Assembly (NCBI GenBank): GCA_022559845.1 | Contig: CM040128.1 | Coordinates: 271,628,698-271,692,697 of the forward strand | Reading direction: 5' to 3' | Source of the DNA: Amorphophallus konjac | Taxonomy: Eukaryota; Streptophyta; Magnoliopsida; Alismatales; Araceae | DNA: 64,000 nucleotides | Shown: positions 33,769 through 46,632 of the stretch, piece by piece | Layout of the letters: every line of letters begins with the position of its first letter | How positions within the stretch are numbered: position 1 is the first letter of the stretch | The notes under the pieces: model-generated | Database searches by the model: none | Told to the model about the DNA's origin: nothing | The model's input: only the letters and a program-made list of their open reading frames with translations | Made by a program: the position numbers and the translations under genes

Positions 33769-34938
33769 ACCCTCCCGGGGCGGCTGGAACTCGAGGCGCT
33801 GGAGATCTTCCCGGCTGATCCAGGAATCATCAGAAGGTGGACGGTCCCGCCAGCGGACAAGGTAGCGCTGGTACACCCTGCTCCGTGTAGTGGTCACCTG
33901 CTCATCCAGTATCCTCTCAATGTGCTTTCGCGGTACTCTCGAGGCTGTGGGACGCACAGGGGTGGGCTCACTCTCAATGGGAGGAGAAGGCTCGAAAGGG
34001 TCACTAGGAATCGCTGTGGGTTCCTTGTAGGCCACTAGATCTGCCACATTAAAGGTCGAGCTAATCCCATATTCGGGAGGTAAGTCCACAACATAAGCAT
34101 TGGAGCCAATCTTCCGCAGAATTGGGAAGGGTCCATCACTACGGGCTTGCAACTTTTTAATGACTCCCGAGGGGAGTAGTTCGGGTCGGACCCGTACCAT
34201 AACCAAGTCACCTTCTTGAAATTTATGGTGACGCCTATGCGAATCAGCTAATTTTTTATAAGTCTCATTACTGAGGTTGATGTGCTTGCTAATTGATTCA
34301 TGCAGACTCGTGACATGCTGTGCAAACTCCTCAGCTGACTTGGATATCCTAGACTCGAGGGAAAGGGGAATGAGATCCACATGTTTCCTAGGTTTGTATC
34401 CATGCACAACCTCAAATGGACTCATACCTATGGATCGATTGACCGAACTGTTGTATGCAGATTCGGCTCTTGGCAAAAGAAGATCCCAAGTGCCAGAATG
34501 TTCTCCTACAAGACACCTCAACAGATTCCCTAAACTTCTATTGACGACCTCAGTTTGCCCATCAGTTTGGGGATTATAGGCTGTGGAAAACTTCAGTTTG
34601 GTGCCAACTAGGTGCCAAAGTGTCTTCCAAAAATAGCTAGTGAACCGGACATCCCGGTCAGACACGATGGTTTGGGGGAGACCATGTAGATGCACGACTT
34701 CATCAAAGAACAAATAGGCTACTCTAGATGCATCAGATGTTTTAGAACATGCAATAAAGTGGGACATCTTAGAGAACCTATCAACGACAACAAAGATGGA
34801 ATCATGCTTATGAGCAGTGCGTGGTAACCCAAGGATAAAATTCATGCTCACATCAACCCATGGTCGATCAGGGACGGGGAGAGGAGTGTAGAGACTAGTG
34901 TTCTGTTTGACCTGTTTGGCCATCGTGCATGTCCTACA
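33559..34938 (-). pseudogene. pol: Element E integrase and chromodomain
   Basis: It continues the pol frame after the TAG at 34939-34941 with CRTCTMAKQ. The integrase core has VSDRDVRFTS and TDGQTEVVNRS, but the first catalytic position reads SMNFILGLPR where the related element C reads SMDFVLGLPR: the Asp is replaced by Asn (AAT). That change should abolish strand transfer. A chromodomain-like tail lies at about 33775-33930 (YLVRWRDRPPSDDSW). The frame runs on into the 3' LTR to 33559, as in element C. Confidence 0.9.
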
Positions 34939-37106
34939 CTAGGCTACAACCTTGTCCACATCTCTCTTCAGGCCAGGCCAATAGAAGTGCTCCTCCATAG
35001 AATGGATGGTCTTGTTGCGGCCAAAGTGACCAGCAAGACCTCCAGCATGCATTTCCCAAATCAGGAAGTCCCGAACAGAAGTCCTCGGGACACATAGTTG
35101 ATGCCCTCGAAATAGAAAATCATCATGGAGTAGATAGTCAGAAAAGACTGTCGAGGGTCCAACGGACAGAGCGGAGTAGGCAGGGCCAAAATCAGGACAC
35201 TCTCCAAAGAGTTCCTTCGTGCGGTCAAATCCGATGACCTCTACCCGAACAGTGGAAAGAAGGGAGACCCTTCGACTCAAGGCGTCGGCCACCTTATTAT
35301 CCTTTCCAGCCTTATGTTTTAGGACGAAGGTGAAGGACTGGAGGAATTCTACCCACCGACCATGCCTTGGGTTTAAGCCCTTCTGAGAGCTAAAGAATTT
35401 CAAAGTCTCGTGGTCCGAGTATAAGACAAACTCTTGTGGTAAGAGATAGTGTCTCCAGTGTTTGAGGGCTTGAACCACGGCATAAAACTCCTTATCATAT
35501 GTGGAGTATCGAAGCTTTGCATCAGAAAGCTTCTCACTGAAATAAGCCACAGGGTGGCTCTCCTGGCTAAGCACTCCACCTATTCCTACGCCAGATGCAT
35601 CACATGAAACCTCAAAGGCTTTGGAAAAGTCTGGTAGGCGGAGGACAGGGGCTTTGGTCATAAGCTCCTTTATGGCAAGAAAAGCTTGGGAGGCGGCTTT
35701 GGTCCACTCAAAATTCCCCTTACAGATGTAATCCGTAATGGGTGCCATAATGGTGCTAAAACCCTGAATGAAGCGTCTGTAGAAGGTGGCTAGCCCGTGG
35801 AAACTACGAACGTCATGGACATTCTGGGGCTCCGGCCAGTCTACTATAGCTCGGACCTTTGATGGGTCCACAGACACTCCTTGACTAGAAATCACAAATC
35901 CAAGGAAAGTGACCCGGTCTGTCATGAATTCACATTTCTTGAGATTAGCGAACAGGATTTCTCTCCTCAAAGTCTCGCAGACTTCCCTCAAATGATGGAT
36001 GTGGTCTTGAGGGTTGTGGCTATAGATGAGAATGTCATCAAAGTAGACGACAACAAAGCGACCAATGAGGGGTCGAAGGGTTTCCGTCATAAGTCGCATG
36101 AATGTGTTGGGGGCATTGGATAGCCCAAACGGCATGACGAGCCACTCATACAGACCTTCTTTGGTTTTGAAGGCTGTCTTCCACTCGTCCCCTGGTCGAA
36201 TCCGGACCTGGTGGTAACCACTTTTCAAGTCAATCTTGGAAAAGATAGTGGCTCCACTCATCATGTCAAGCATGTCATCAAGACGGGGAATGGGAAACCT
36301 ATACTTGACAGTGATCTTATTGATGGCGCGGCTGTCAACACACATCCGCCATGTGCCATCCTTCTTGAGTGTGAGCAAGGCATGGACCGCACATGGGCTC
36401 TTGCTTACCCTGAGGAAACCTTTGTGGATAAGGTCCTCGACAATCCTTTGGAGCTCAGCATGCTCCTTGGGGTTCAACCTGTAGTGGGGAAGGTTGGGTA
36501 GGGTGGACCCAGGGATAAGATCAATGGCGTGTTGAACATCACGCATGGGAGGGAGTGTTGAAGGCAAGTCCTCCGGGAAGATATCTTGGAAGCCCTGCAG
36601 GATTGCCTGGACTTCAGGTGGGATGGAAACTTGGGACTCCTCAGGGGTAATGGTGACGACAACAGTCCAAACAGGGGCACCCTCGGCAACCTCTCTATTC
36701 ATCTCACGAACACCTATGAAGTTAAGGCGCTTAATCGGGTCATGGTCAACCTTAGGGGCCTTAGGGATGGATATGACAGGTGTAGGAGAGGAGGGAATGG
36801 GAAGCTTCCCTTTGGTGGGGGTTGGGGCATTCTCCCGAATTTTGGGGGATGCAGCGGGTGTGGAGGTAGGACTCTTTCCCGTGGCCACCTTTGGCGGTGT
36901 TGGGAGCAACTGAATCCTCTTCCCATTGTGGGAGAAGGAACACTCATTGGACCGACCGAATGTAGTAAGGTCTACATCGTAGATCCACGGCCGTCCTAAG
37001 ATGATGCTCCCGACCTTCATAGGCACTACATCGCATAGGATTTGTCCTTGGTAGGATTGGAACTGGATGGGAATGACACATGTAGTGGTGACTGGGATAG
37101 ACGTGT
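34939..37106 (-). pseudogene. pol: Element E protease end, RT and RNase H
   Basis: It starts at the edge of element B (37106) in the middle of the protease-RT linker (IPIQFQSYQGQILCDVV, IILGRPWIYD) and is then open. RT shows KIDLKSGYHQ and VVYFDDILIYS. RNase H shows SCDASGVGIGGVLSQ and LYSDHETLKF. The N-terminal integrase finger HAGGLAGHFGRNKT is present before the TAG at 34939-34941. In element C that codon is glutamine, so CAG to TAG is the likely change. The first 49 codons of the longest ORF (to 37254) belong to B's LTR and are not part of this gene. Confidence 0.9.
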
Positions 37107-38949
37107 TGTAACGACCCGAGAATCCGATTACCGGGAAGGCCCGATAACCCGAGACTCGCACCGCCGCCCACGAGCCGGGAGGGCTCGGAAGGGCTAAAAG
37201 GAGTGTGGAGGCACAAAGAAATAGGAAATAAAGTAGGACAACCAACAACAACAAGCTGAAAGAAAGAACAACTACAGCTACAACAGAGTCCAGTCCAACA
37301 GAAAGTACAGTCTAAAGTAGTAAAGCGTACCACATGCCAAGTGAACACTCGGCCCGGCAAGCTGGCAACTGAGAACCTCCGCTCCGCACCCTCGAACCTC
37401 GAGGAAGAACCGCCACACCTGAAAAGCAGGGAATGAGTCTCCAAAACAGAGACTCAGCAGGGATCCCGCGGAACCCCAACCGGAAACAACCGCGGTCGCG
37501 GAACGGAAGGCTACAAGAGCAACCGCAACAGTAGGAATAGCAAACCCGGTGGCCGGTCGAAACTCGGCACAACAACTACTCCTACTGTACTAAAAACACA
37601 CCCCGAACTCACAGTCGAGGCTACCGACTACACTAGTACTGTTTACCGAAGTAAAAACACACGGCAACCATGCCGTAGAGGCCTGTCCCCCGGACACAGT
37701 CGACCTGGACACGCTGTCCAAGGTGCAACCCCGACCATCCTATCGCGGGTACCGCACAACAAGACGCAACCTCAGTAGAGCCACTAGCCCTAGTCCCACG
37801 GCGCGAAAACCAACACACGCGCCGCGGCGAAACAACCGAAAACACAGCGGTCGACACGACCGAAAACCCGAAGGTCAAAGTCACGGAAACTGACAGTCTG
37901 TCACTCCCAACTCGACAGGAGTACCTCCCACTAGAAGCACAGCCGGTAGCGTCCCCTGACGTCTTACACCGCACCGCAGGTGAACTGCCTGACGTGGTAG
38001 CGCCTACCAAAGGCACGAACACCGAACAAGTAACCACAAACAAGTGACTAGCTGGGGTCACGCCTGTCGACGTGGGTCCAACCGCCCCCAACCACGTGTG
38101 CACACACAGACCGCGCATCCCTGGTCTGGCCCTCTGACCGGTTTCCCCCTCAGCCGGACTCTGGCTGCAAGACGTGGGGCCCAACGGTAACCGGTCCACA
38201 AACCGTCTCTAAGGGTAAGCCCGTACACCACTCCCTGGTGCGACCGGTACCGCGTACTGGTAGGCTACGACTAGTGGAGGGTCACTGAAGGAGTAGACTC
38301 TCAAGTCAACGGAAAATAACGTCTGCATCCGACGACGTACGGGGACCACCCCACGTACCGGCCCCGTCGCACAGTGACCTCAGTCGGAGAAGAGACAAGA
38401 CTCGCAGTCCACGGCCACGCACGCACCCTGCGCGGGAGTCGAGAAAACTCAAGTGGCGCTAAGCCACCGGACTCTGGACAGTCCTCTAGACACATTACAC
38501 CCAACGGTCCTTGAGTCACAAGACTCGGGGTCAAGACCGTTGTACGCAACAGCACAAGGCCGTCAATCCAGTCCAATCTCTAGGTCTAAAACCACGGTAG
38601 CACGAGTACCGAGATAACTCACGAACCGCCAAGACCACTCCCTCGGGAAGGGAATGCAAGGGACTAAGGCCACCCACATGGGCCACTCGAAAATCACTTT
38701 CCGGAGAAACCCACGGCGTGCGGGGAACCCTCGCCGCACTCACACCGACGTACGGTGACACAGGTCGAGAACACGGCAACCCGAGACCACACCATACCGT
38801 GACGTCTGGCCACGACGAACTGCACAGCATCCGTCAGGCCACGGGTCAGCAGGTGGATCGAGACCTACACGCCCGGGACTCAAACCGGTCAAAACGGAAA
38901 CGCCAGCTAGACCAGCCCCTTGGGCGGTCCACTCTGGGCCACTCAGGGA

Positions 38950-39480
38950 CATACGGCCAGGAAGGGGCCGAACCAGGGGATATAGGGCCAACAGCAGGCC
39001 GTTCTTCTCCTGGGTCAACGAGGCACAAGCGGCTGGTCCCCAGCCGCACCAAGGTCGAACGGCTGACCCTCAGCTGCAACTAGGGGATGAACGGTCCAAC
39101 GCGGTCGTTCGTCCTCCAAACGTGGAACACATGTGCGGCTAGCCCCTATCCGCGCGAGGGAACGGGCGGCTAGGACATCACCGCGCAAGGCTTGTGCGGT
39201 CAACCTCTGGCCGCACAACAGCCCACGGCACCAGGGGATGTACGGCCAGCTCATAGCCGTACAAAGGGTTATGCGGCCAGACCCTAGCCGCACAGCCCAG
39301 TGACGGTCAAAATCGGAGGGAAAGGACGGCTCGACCCTGGCCGCACCTGGGTTATGCGGTCGCACGATAGACCGCATAACCCTCACTGCGCGCCAAGCCG
39401 AACGCTGCGCGCCGAGCAGATGAACGGTCAAGACGGGGCCGCCCATGGGGATGGACGGCCCTAGTTCGACCGCCTAACCA
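38950..39480. repeat. Hairpin array in element B 3' LTR
   Basis: At least eight short inverted repeats about 20-30 nt long, variants of GCGGYC-loop-GRCCGC. The clearest: 39029-39036 with 39040-39047 (8 bp, 3-nt loop); 39192-39201 with 39209-39218 (10 bp with one G-T pair, 7-nt loop); 39239-39246 with 39256-39263 (8 bp); 39272-39277 with 39287-39292 (6 bp); 39351-39361 with 39370-39380 (11 bp perfect, 8-nt loop). Stem sequences differ from one hairpin to the next but the arms match each other. Confidence 0.75.
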
Positions 39481-40181
39481 TCACGGCGAGCAAACCGGGG
39501 GGTTGGCCCAACGGTGGCCTTCCCACGCCCCGTCCGTGCCGAAACGAAGGGGATACAACCACAACCACCCTGGCAATCACATGGACTTCGACCGGAGTCA
39601 AAACGACGCACGAATCGAGAGAAACGAGCGATTCTACCGAAGTTACCCAAAAAGGGTTACTGAGCTTCCCGGAGCTCTACCGGTCCAACAGGACCACCAA
39701 TTGAGACGAAATCGGTGACTATAGAACGCCCTCGTCGCAGAGAGTCTATTCACAGTAACCGATCCGAAAACCGTCACCATTTCCAGACGAACCCTATGAA
39801 TTCCACAAAAACACGATTTCGCTAGAACGGACCCAAACACAGCCGTTTTCGCGCCGAACGACGTGCAATGGCAAGGGAAACGAGCAGAACGTAGCAGTGT
39901 TCCGTCACCCTACCTCCACCGAAGAAACCGCGCGCCGAAGTGACTAATCCACGCCAAAAATCATCCGGAACACGAACGACGCCATCTCGGAATCCACCGA
40001 GGGATCGCGCCCGCAACCGCCTCGATCCTCGCCCGCATCCTCGCCCGCATCCTCGCCCGTGCTGCCTCCACCTCACCCCCACCTCGCTCCGTCGGCCGCC
40101 GGAGAAGAGAGGGGAGAAAGAGAGCGTGAGAGAAGAGAGAGGGGAGTGAGTGAGAAATGAGAGGGAAGAGAGAGAAAGGGA

Positions 40182-40191
40182 GTTTATATAG
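40182..40191 (-). promoter_or_regulatory. TATA box in element B 3' LTR
   Basis: CTATATAAAC on the minus strand, followed downstream by CTCCCTTTCTCTC. The functional copy in the 5' LTR is at 46269-46278. Confidence 0.6.
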
Positions 40192-40540
40192 GAAAATCTA
40201 GAAATTCCAGAAAATATTAAAAAATAGAAAATCACATTTCCGCGATCCCGGGAACGCACCGATCGCAACGGTACCACTCGCGCCCTGGTGAACGGCCCGG
40301 TTCACCCGCAACGAGGTTCCGAAGGAATTACCGAAACACACACCGGGAATCGGAAAACATACGCGGAAAAAGTCGCGGAACGCTTCCGGGCCTCCGAAAC
40401 AACTCCGGATCGTGCCGACCCGAATATGAAAGATGTCTGAAACGAAATTTCGGACACAACGGAGTCGGACACTCCGAAAACCAGATCCGGGACCCATACA
40501 GAAGGATCCGAAAAATATCTGAAAAATCCATGGCATTACA

Positions 40541-40557
40541 GCCCTCCCCCCTTAAAG
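40541..40557 (-). promoter_or_regulatory. Element B polypurine tract
   Basis: On the minus strand CTTTAAGGGGGGAGGGC directly precedes TGTAATGCC of the 3' LTR. This fixes the element's orientation. Confidence 0.85.
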
Positions 40558-43180
40558 AAATTTCATCCTCGAAATTCAGGACCTAGCACGAAGTCCCAGG
40601 GGAAGAATACTGAACCAACTGACACGCTGTCAGAGCCCCAGCACATAAAACCTCGATTCTCACGAAAACACCGATCCTGAGGGACACAGCCAGACTTATA
40701 ATCACAAACAACACCTCGCTCCTCGCGCCGAGCATACTGGCCAATAGAGCAGGCATATACCAGAGGACACAGTCCGGCATCACCTCAAACACCACAGAAA
40801 CCAATCAAGGCACCACAGCCACCATCTCGCTCACCGAGGAAACACAACCCTCGTCACGAGAAACAGCTACTGATCCATCCAATGGTCAGCAGACAAATCG
40901 CACATCAGCTTCACAACCAGCTGACAGGTCGCACACCCTTCTCAAGGGGACAACCAATACAGAGCCTCCACCAGCTCAAGCAGCCATCTCAACAGACCGC
41001 AACCAGAACATCGGCTCAGCACCAAGAAACGCTCCACACATGGCAAGCTGAAAGCCAGACATAACACTGTGCCAACTCTTGTCAGAAGACAAACTTCGAC
41101 AAAGTCCAGATCCCCTCCGGGAAGGCACATCACGAAAACGACCACCAAAGGTCTCGCTGGCACACGGCTCTCGCCACGCTTGAGCCCCGACAACCAGCAT
41201 CTTGTCTGTGAAAAGACCACACGCCGACGGTCACCAACCGCTCGCTCAGGTTCTTCCTTCTTTCTTGGTCCTCCACCGGGTCCGAAGGAAACATTCCAAA
41301 CCTTGGCAAGCCATCCGTCGACTCCCACACAGACCGTTGCCACATCTCGAGCTACACTCCTCTCGGACTCCGCATCCGAGCTCGATCATCGCGCCAACTC
41401 GACCCTCTCGATCAATCCAGGTGGACACCTGCCAATCCCAATTCCGCCCTTACCATAGAGCCACGGGACACCACCTGAACCATGCTCACGGGTCCCCAAA
41501 GCAACAAACATCTCACCGCGGTTGGCTACGAGACTAGCCTTACCAGTCACTCGCAGCTACCAACAGGAACCCACAGCCTGCCAAAGATCACTTCTCCAAA
41601 AGTGATCTCATCCGAGGACACGACTGGGAACACAAGTCGCGCACCAAGCCACCGCCTATGACCAATACGTCCTCGACCTCCGTCAGGCGACATCCTCAAC
41701 AACCTCATCCAGGTCCAACACCGACGCCTGACACGGCTTCCAACACAGGAACAGGGTACTCATGCGGCACACTAGCCAGCACATTCCCTAACACTCCATC
41801 CTGCCAATGCCATGAACCTCGAAACCTCGAGCAACGGCACGACAACAACACGTTTCACACCGAGGAACCAATCCTCCAATGCTCAACGTAAACTCAGGAA
41901 TCCGCCCGTTGCAACCAACGCTACGATCCTGAACCAATGGGTCACAAGCCCACCACGCTTCCGCTGCGCACTCTGATCCGCGCGCACAGTCGAGAAAGCG
42001 AACACCGCCCAACCAGCACTCGTCCTTCCGGAACAGCGCCAGTACCCTCACACGACAAGGGAATGGGCACGACTTCTCACAGGCAACTGCCTTGCCAAGA
42101 CAAGGAGCACGTCTCGCACAGACTTCATGGCACACAAGGCCAACCAATCCGGGCACCCAATGCAAGACGACGAACCTTAGCCCAACACAATCTCTCCAAC
42201 CAAAGGAGAACCCAAACGCACTTTCGACCAACGGAAGAACTCCACGCTCGACCTGACCTCAAATCTTGCGCATGCTGGAAACAGCACCATCTAGCACCAA
42301 GGAAAACCATCGCTTCCATCAGGTCAGCGCCTTCGACACACTCGCGAGTGTCACATCGGACCATAATCACAGCATCTCTCGATGCACCACCACTGTAATT
42401 CCTCGAACTGCAACACACCACGCCAAGAGCCGCAACACGAGCCATAACCGACAACCGCCGATGCTCACCCTCGAGTCCCAAAACTCACCGCGGAGCCTTC
42501 ACATCTCAAGCCAACTCCAGGGCGAACACAACTCATCCACAGATAGAAACGCAGGAGCAAAGACTTACTGGGACATCTCTGCCAAATCCTGCCTCGAAAT
42601 CCGTAGAACAATCGGGACCGACCCGTCATTTCTGACGCCACAGAGCACGACAGGAACATCAGGCTCGACGAAATAGCAGCTCACCGAGAAGATCCTCCGC
42701 TCACCCGAGCACACTTCTCGATCAGAACACCCGCTCTGCCACCTTAAACCACAACCTCAACGCCTCAGGGGCTGGATAAAACCAACGTTGGAGTGGCCAA
42801 ACACCAATAACAACTCCCTCAGAGCACGCTCACGGCCACTTAACCACGAAAAATCTTCTCCGGCCACCTGACCACGCTGCAGGTTCCTCGAACGCAGCAC
42901 CGCAGCAACGCACCTGCCGGTAACCTCTGACCAACGCAGCACAACCAGGGCCACCACCGATGAGGGAGAAGGCTCTCAACCTCAATCCTTAGACCCCAAG
43001 CTGGCACGAAAGCCGCGGACAGCAACCACCTTCACAGCGCCGCACAGCGCACTCAAGCTCTCAAGCGAGAAACTAGGCGGAAAGCGAACACAAAACCCTA
43101 AGCCAGCTGCCGACTGTACTGGACCTCATGTACTCTGATCACTGCAATATCTCGAATTCCTATGTACATCCACAACCACT
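40558..43180 (-). other. Element B internal region, non-coding
   Basis: Rich in CA and AC on the plus strand. The longest frames (e.g. 41788-42231 minus, 41937-42398 plus) are 130-155 residues, occur on both strands and match nothing I know. It aligns loosely with D's interior (53146-55088): CATCCTCGAAATTCA near 40566, CTGATCCGCGCGC near 41973, CTCAGGGGCTG near 42765. Confidence 0.7.
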
Positions 43181-43192
43181 GCTCTGATACCA
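43181..43192 (-). promoter_or_regulatory. Element B primer-binding site (tRNA-iMet)
   Basis: On the minus strand TGGTATCAGAGC, two bases beyond the 5' LTR end (TTACA at 43195-43199). Confidence 0.9.
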
Positions 43193-45039
43193 GCTGTAAC
43201 GACCCGAGAATCCGATTACCGGGAAGACCCGATAACCCGAGACTCGCACCGCCGCCCACGAGCCGGGAGGGCTCGGAAGGGCTAAAAGGAGTGTGGAGGC
43301 ACAAAGAAATAGGAAATAAAGTAGGACAACCAACAACAACAAGCTGAAAGAAAGAACAACTATAGCTACAACAGAGTCCAGTCCAACAGAAAGTACAGTC
43401 TAAAGTAGTAAAGCGTACCACATGCCAAGTGAACACTCGGCCCGGCAAGCTGGCAACTGAGAACCTCCGCTCCGCACCCTCGAACCTCGAGGAAGAACCG
43501 CCATACCTGAAAAGTAGGGAATGAGTCTCCAAAACAGAGACTCAGCAGGGATCCCGCGGAACCCCAACCGGAAACAACCGCGGTCGCAGAAAGGAAGGCT
43601 ACATGAGCAACCGCAACAGTAGGAATAGCAAACCCGGTGGCCGGTCGAAACTCGGCACTACAACTACTCCTACTGTACCAAAAACACACCCCGAACTCAC
43701 AGTCGAGGCTACCGGACTACACTAGTACCGTTTACCGAAGTAAAAACACACGGCAACCATGCCGTAGAGGCCTGTCCCCCGGACACAGTCGACCTGGACA
43801 CGCTGTCCAAGGTGCAACCCCGACCATCCTATCGCGGGTACCGCACAACAAGACGCAACCTCGGTAGAGCCACTAGCACTAGTCCCACGGCGCGAAAACC
43901 AACACACGCGCCACGGCGAAACAACCAAAAACACAGCGGTCGACACAACCGAAAACCCGAAGGTCAAAGTCATGGAAACTGACAGTCTGTCACTCCCAAC
44001 TCGACAGGAGTACCTCCCACTAGAAGCATAGCCGGTAGCGTCCCCTGACGTCTTACACCGCACCGCAGGTGAACTGCCTAACGTGGTAGTGCCTACCAAA
44101 GGCACGAACACCGAACAAGTAACCACAAACAAGTGACTAGCTGGGGTCACATCCGTCGACGTGGGTCCAACCGCTCCCAACCACGTGTGCACACACAGAC
44201 CGCGCGTCCCTGGTCTGGCCCTCTGACCGGTTTCCCCCTCAGCCGGACTCTGGCTGCAAGAAGTGGGGCCCAACGGTAACCGGTCCACAAACCGTCTCTA
44301 AGGGTAAGCCCGTACACCACTCCCTGGTGCGACCGGTACCGCGTACTGGTAGGCTACGACTAGTGGAGGGTCACTGAAGGAGTAGACTCTCAAGTCAACG
44401 GAAAACAACGTCCGCATCCGACGACGTACGGGGACCACCCCACGTACCGGCCCCGTCGCACGGTGACCTCAGTCGGAGAAGAGACAGGACTCGCAGTCCA
44501 CGGCCACGCACGCAACCTGCGCGGGAGTCGAGAAAACTCAAGTGGCGCTAAGCCACCGGACTCTGGACAGTCCTCTAGACACATTACACCCAACGGTCCT
44601 TGAGTCACAAGACTCAGGGTCAAGACCGTTGTACGCAACAGCACAAGGCCGTCAATTCAGTCCAATCTCTAGGTCTAAAACCACGGTAGCACGAGTACCG
44701 AGATAACTCACGAACCGCCAAGACCACTCCCTCGGGAAGGGAATGCAAAGGACTAAGGCCACCCACACGGGCCACTCGGAAATCACTTTCCGGAGAAACC
44801 CACGGTGCGCGGGGAACCCTCGCCGCACTCACACTGACGTACGGTGACGCAGGTCGAGAACACGGCAACCCGAGACCACACCATACCGTGACGTCTGGCC
44901 ACGACGAACTGCACAGCATCCGTCAGGCCACGGGTCGGCAGGTGGATCGAGACCTACACGCCCGGGACTCAAACCGGTAAAAACTGAAACGCCAGCTAGA
45001 CTAGCCCCTTGGGCGGTCCACTCTGGGCCGCTCAGGGAC

Positions 45040-45570
45040 GTACGGCCAGGAAGGGGCCGCACCAGGGAATATACGGCCAACAGCAGGCCATTCTTCTCCT
45101 GGGTCAACGAGGCACAAGCGGCTGGTCCCCAGCCGCACCAAGGTCGAACGGCTGACCCTCAGCCGCAGCTGGGGGATGAACGGTCCAACGCGGTCGTTCG
45201 TCCTCCAAACGGGGAACACATGTGCGGCTAGCCCCTATCCGCGCGAGGGAACGGGCGGCTAGGACCTCACCGCGCAAGGCTTGTGCGGTCAACCTCTGTC
45301 CGCACAACAGCCCACGGCACCAGGGGATGTACGACCATCTCATAGCCATACAAAGGGTTATGCGGCCAGACCCTAGCCGCACAGCCCAGCAACGGTCAAA
45401 ACCAGAGGGAAAGGACGGCTCGACCCTGGCCGCACCTGGGTTATGCGGTCGCACGATAGACCGCATAACCCTCACTGCGCGCCAAGCCAAACGCTACGCG
45501 CCGAGCAGATGAACGGTCAAGACGGGGCCGCCCATGGGGATGGACGGCCCTAGTTCGACTGCCTAACCAT
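45040..45570. repeat. Hairpin array in element B 5' LTR
   Basis: The same array as 38950-39480. The 11-bp hairpin TTATGCGGTC...GACCGCATAA is intact (45432-45470). The hairpin at 45328-45354 has two stem mismatches that the left copy lacks, so at least one hairpin has decayed since insertion. Confidence 0.72.
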
Positions 45571-46268
45571 CACGGCGAGCAAACCGGGGGGTTGGCCCAA
45601 CGGTGGCCTTCCCACGCCCCGTCCGTGCCGAAACGAAGGGGATACAACCACAACCACCCTGGCAATCACATGGACTTCGACCGGAGTCAAAACGACGCAC
45701 GAATCGAGAGAAACGTGCGATTCTACCGAAGTTACCCAAAAAGGGTTACTGAGCTTCCCGGAGCTCTACCGGTCCAACAGGACCACCAATCGAGACGAAA
45801 TCGGTGACTATAGAACGCCCTCGTCGCAGAGAGTCTATTCACAGTAACCGATCCGAAAACCGTCGCCATTTCCAGACGAACCCTACGAATTCCACAAAAA
45901 CACGATTTCGTTAGAACGGACCCAAACACTGCCGTTTTCGCGCCGAACGACGTGCAATGGCAGGGGAAACGAGCAGAACGTAGCAGTGTTCCGTCACCCT
46001 ACCTCCACCGAAGAAACCGCGCGCCGAAGCGACTAATCCACGCCGAAAATCGTCCGGAACACGAACGACGCCATCTCAGAATCCACCGAGGGATCCCGCC
46101 CGCAACCGCCTCGATCCTCGCCCATCCTCGCCCGCATCCTCGCCCGCGCCGCCTCCACCTCGCCCCCACCTCGCTCCGTCGGCCGCCGGAGAAGATAGGG
46201 GAGAAAGAGAGCGTGAGAGAAGAGAGAGGGGAGTGAGTGAGAAATGAGAGGGAAGAGAGAGAAAGGGA

Positions 46269-46278
46269 GTTTATATAG
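46269..46278 (-). promoter_or_regulatory. TATA box in element B 5' LTR
   Basis: CTATATAAAC on the minus strand, about 350 bases inside the LTR start and followed by a CT-rich leader. It is the probable promoter of the element RNA. Confidence 0.6.
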
Positions 46279-46632
46279 GAAAATCCGGAAATTCCAGAAA
46301 ATACTGAAAAATAGAAAATCACATTTCCGCGATCCTCGGAACGCACCGATCGCAACGGTACCACTCGCGCCCTGGTGAACGGGCCGGTTCACCCGCAACG
46401 AGGTTCCGAAGGAATTACCGAAACACACACCGGGAATCAGAAAACATACGCGGAAAAAGTCGCAGAACGCTTCCGGGCCTCCGAAACAACTCCGGATCGC
46501 ACCGACCCAAACATGAAAGATGTCCGAAACAAAATTTCGAACACAACGGAGTCGGACACACAGAAAACCAGATCCGGGACCCATACAGAAGGATCCAAAA
46601 AATATCCGAAAAATCCAGGGCATTACACGTGT

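Larger units (their letters stand above)
37107..40540 (-). mobile_element. Element B 3' LTR
   Basis: Repeat of 43195-46627, very similar by eye. It contains a hairpin array (about 38950-39480), a GA/CT-rich promoter-like end with CTATATAAAC on the minus strand at 40182-40191, and TGTAATGCC at the 5' (right) edge. ORFs here recur in both LTRs and have no domain. Confidence 0.92.
37107..46627 (-). mobile_element. Element B: non-coding long-LTR retrotransposon (LARD-like)
   Basis: Bounded by TGTAACGACC...GGCATTACA and flanked by CGTGT (37102-37106 and 46628-46632). E's protein reading continues across it (AWVDDT then TSIPVTTT). LTRs are 3434 and 3433 bp and the interior only 2654 bp. The primer site (43181-43192) and purine tract (40541-40557) show minus orientation. 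No retroviral domain is encoded in any frame. The TGTAA...TTACA termini and the GGATGAAATTTCTTTAAGGG tract before the 3' LTR recall Del/Tekay chromoviruses, which could mobilise it; that is inference. Same family as element D. Confidence 0.93.
43195..46627 (-). mobile_element. Element B 5' LTR
   Basis: 3433 bp. It carries the same TATA box (46269-46278, minus) and hairpin array (about 45040-45570) as the other copy. It is flanked on the right by the target duplication CGTGT. Confidence 0.92.

Noticed and set aside
37312..39446. Several 90-190 residue ORFs in element B LTRs and similar ones at 43366-45490
   Set aside because: They occur at the same place in both LTRs with substitutions that do not favour silent sites, and have no recognisable domain. 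They are LTR sequence.
41788..42398. Overlapping plus and minus ORFs of about 150 codons in B's interior
   Set aside because: Both strands are open over the same bases, nothing is recognisable, and the equivalent part of D is closed.
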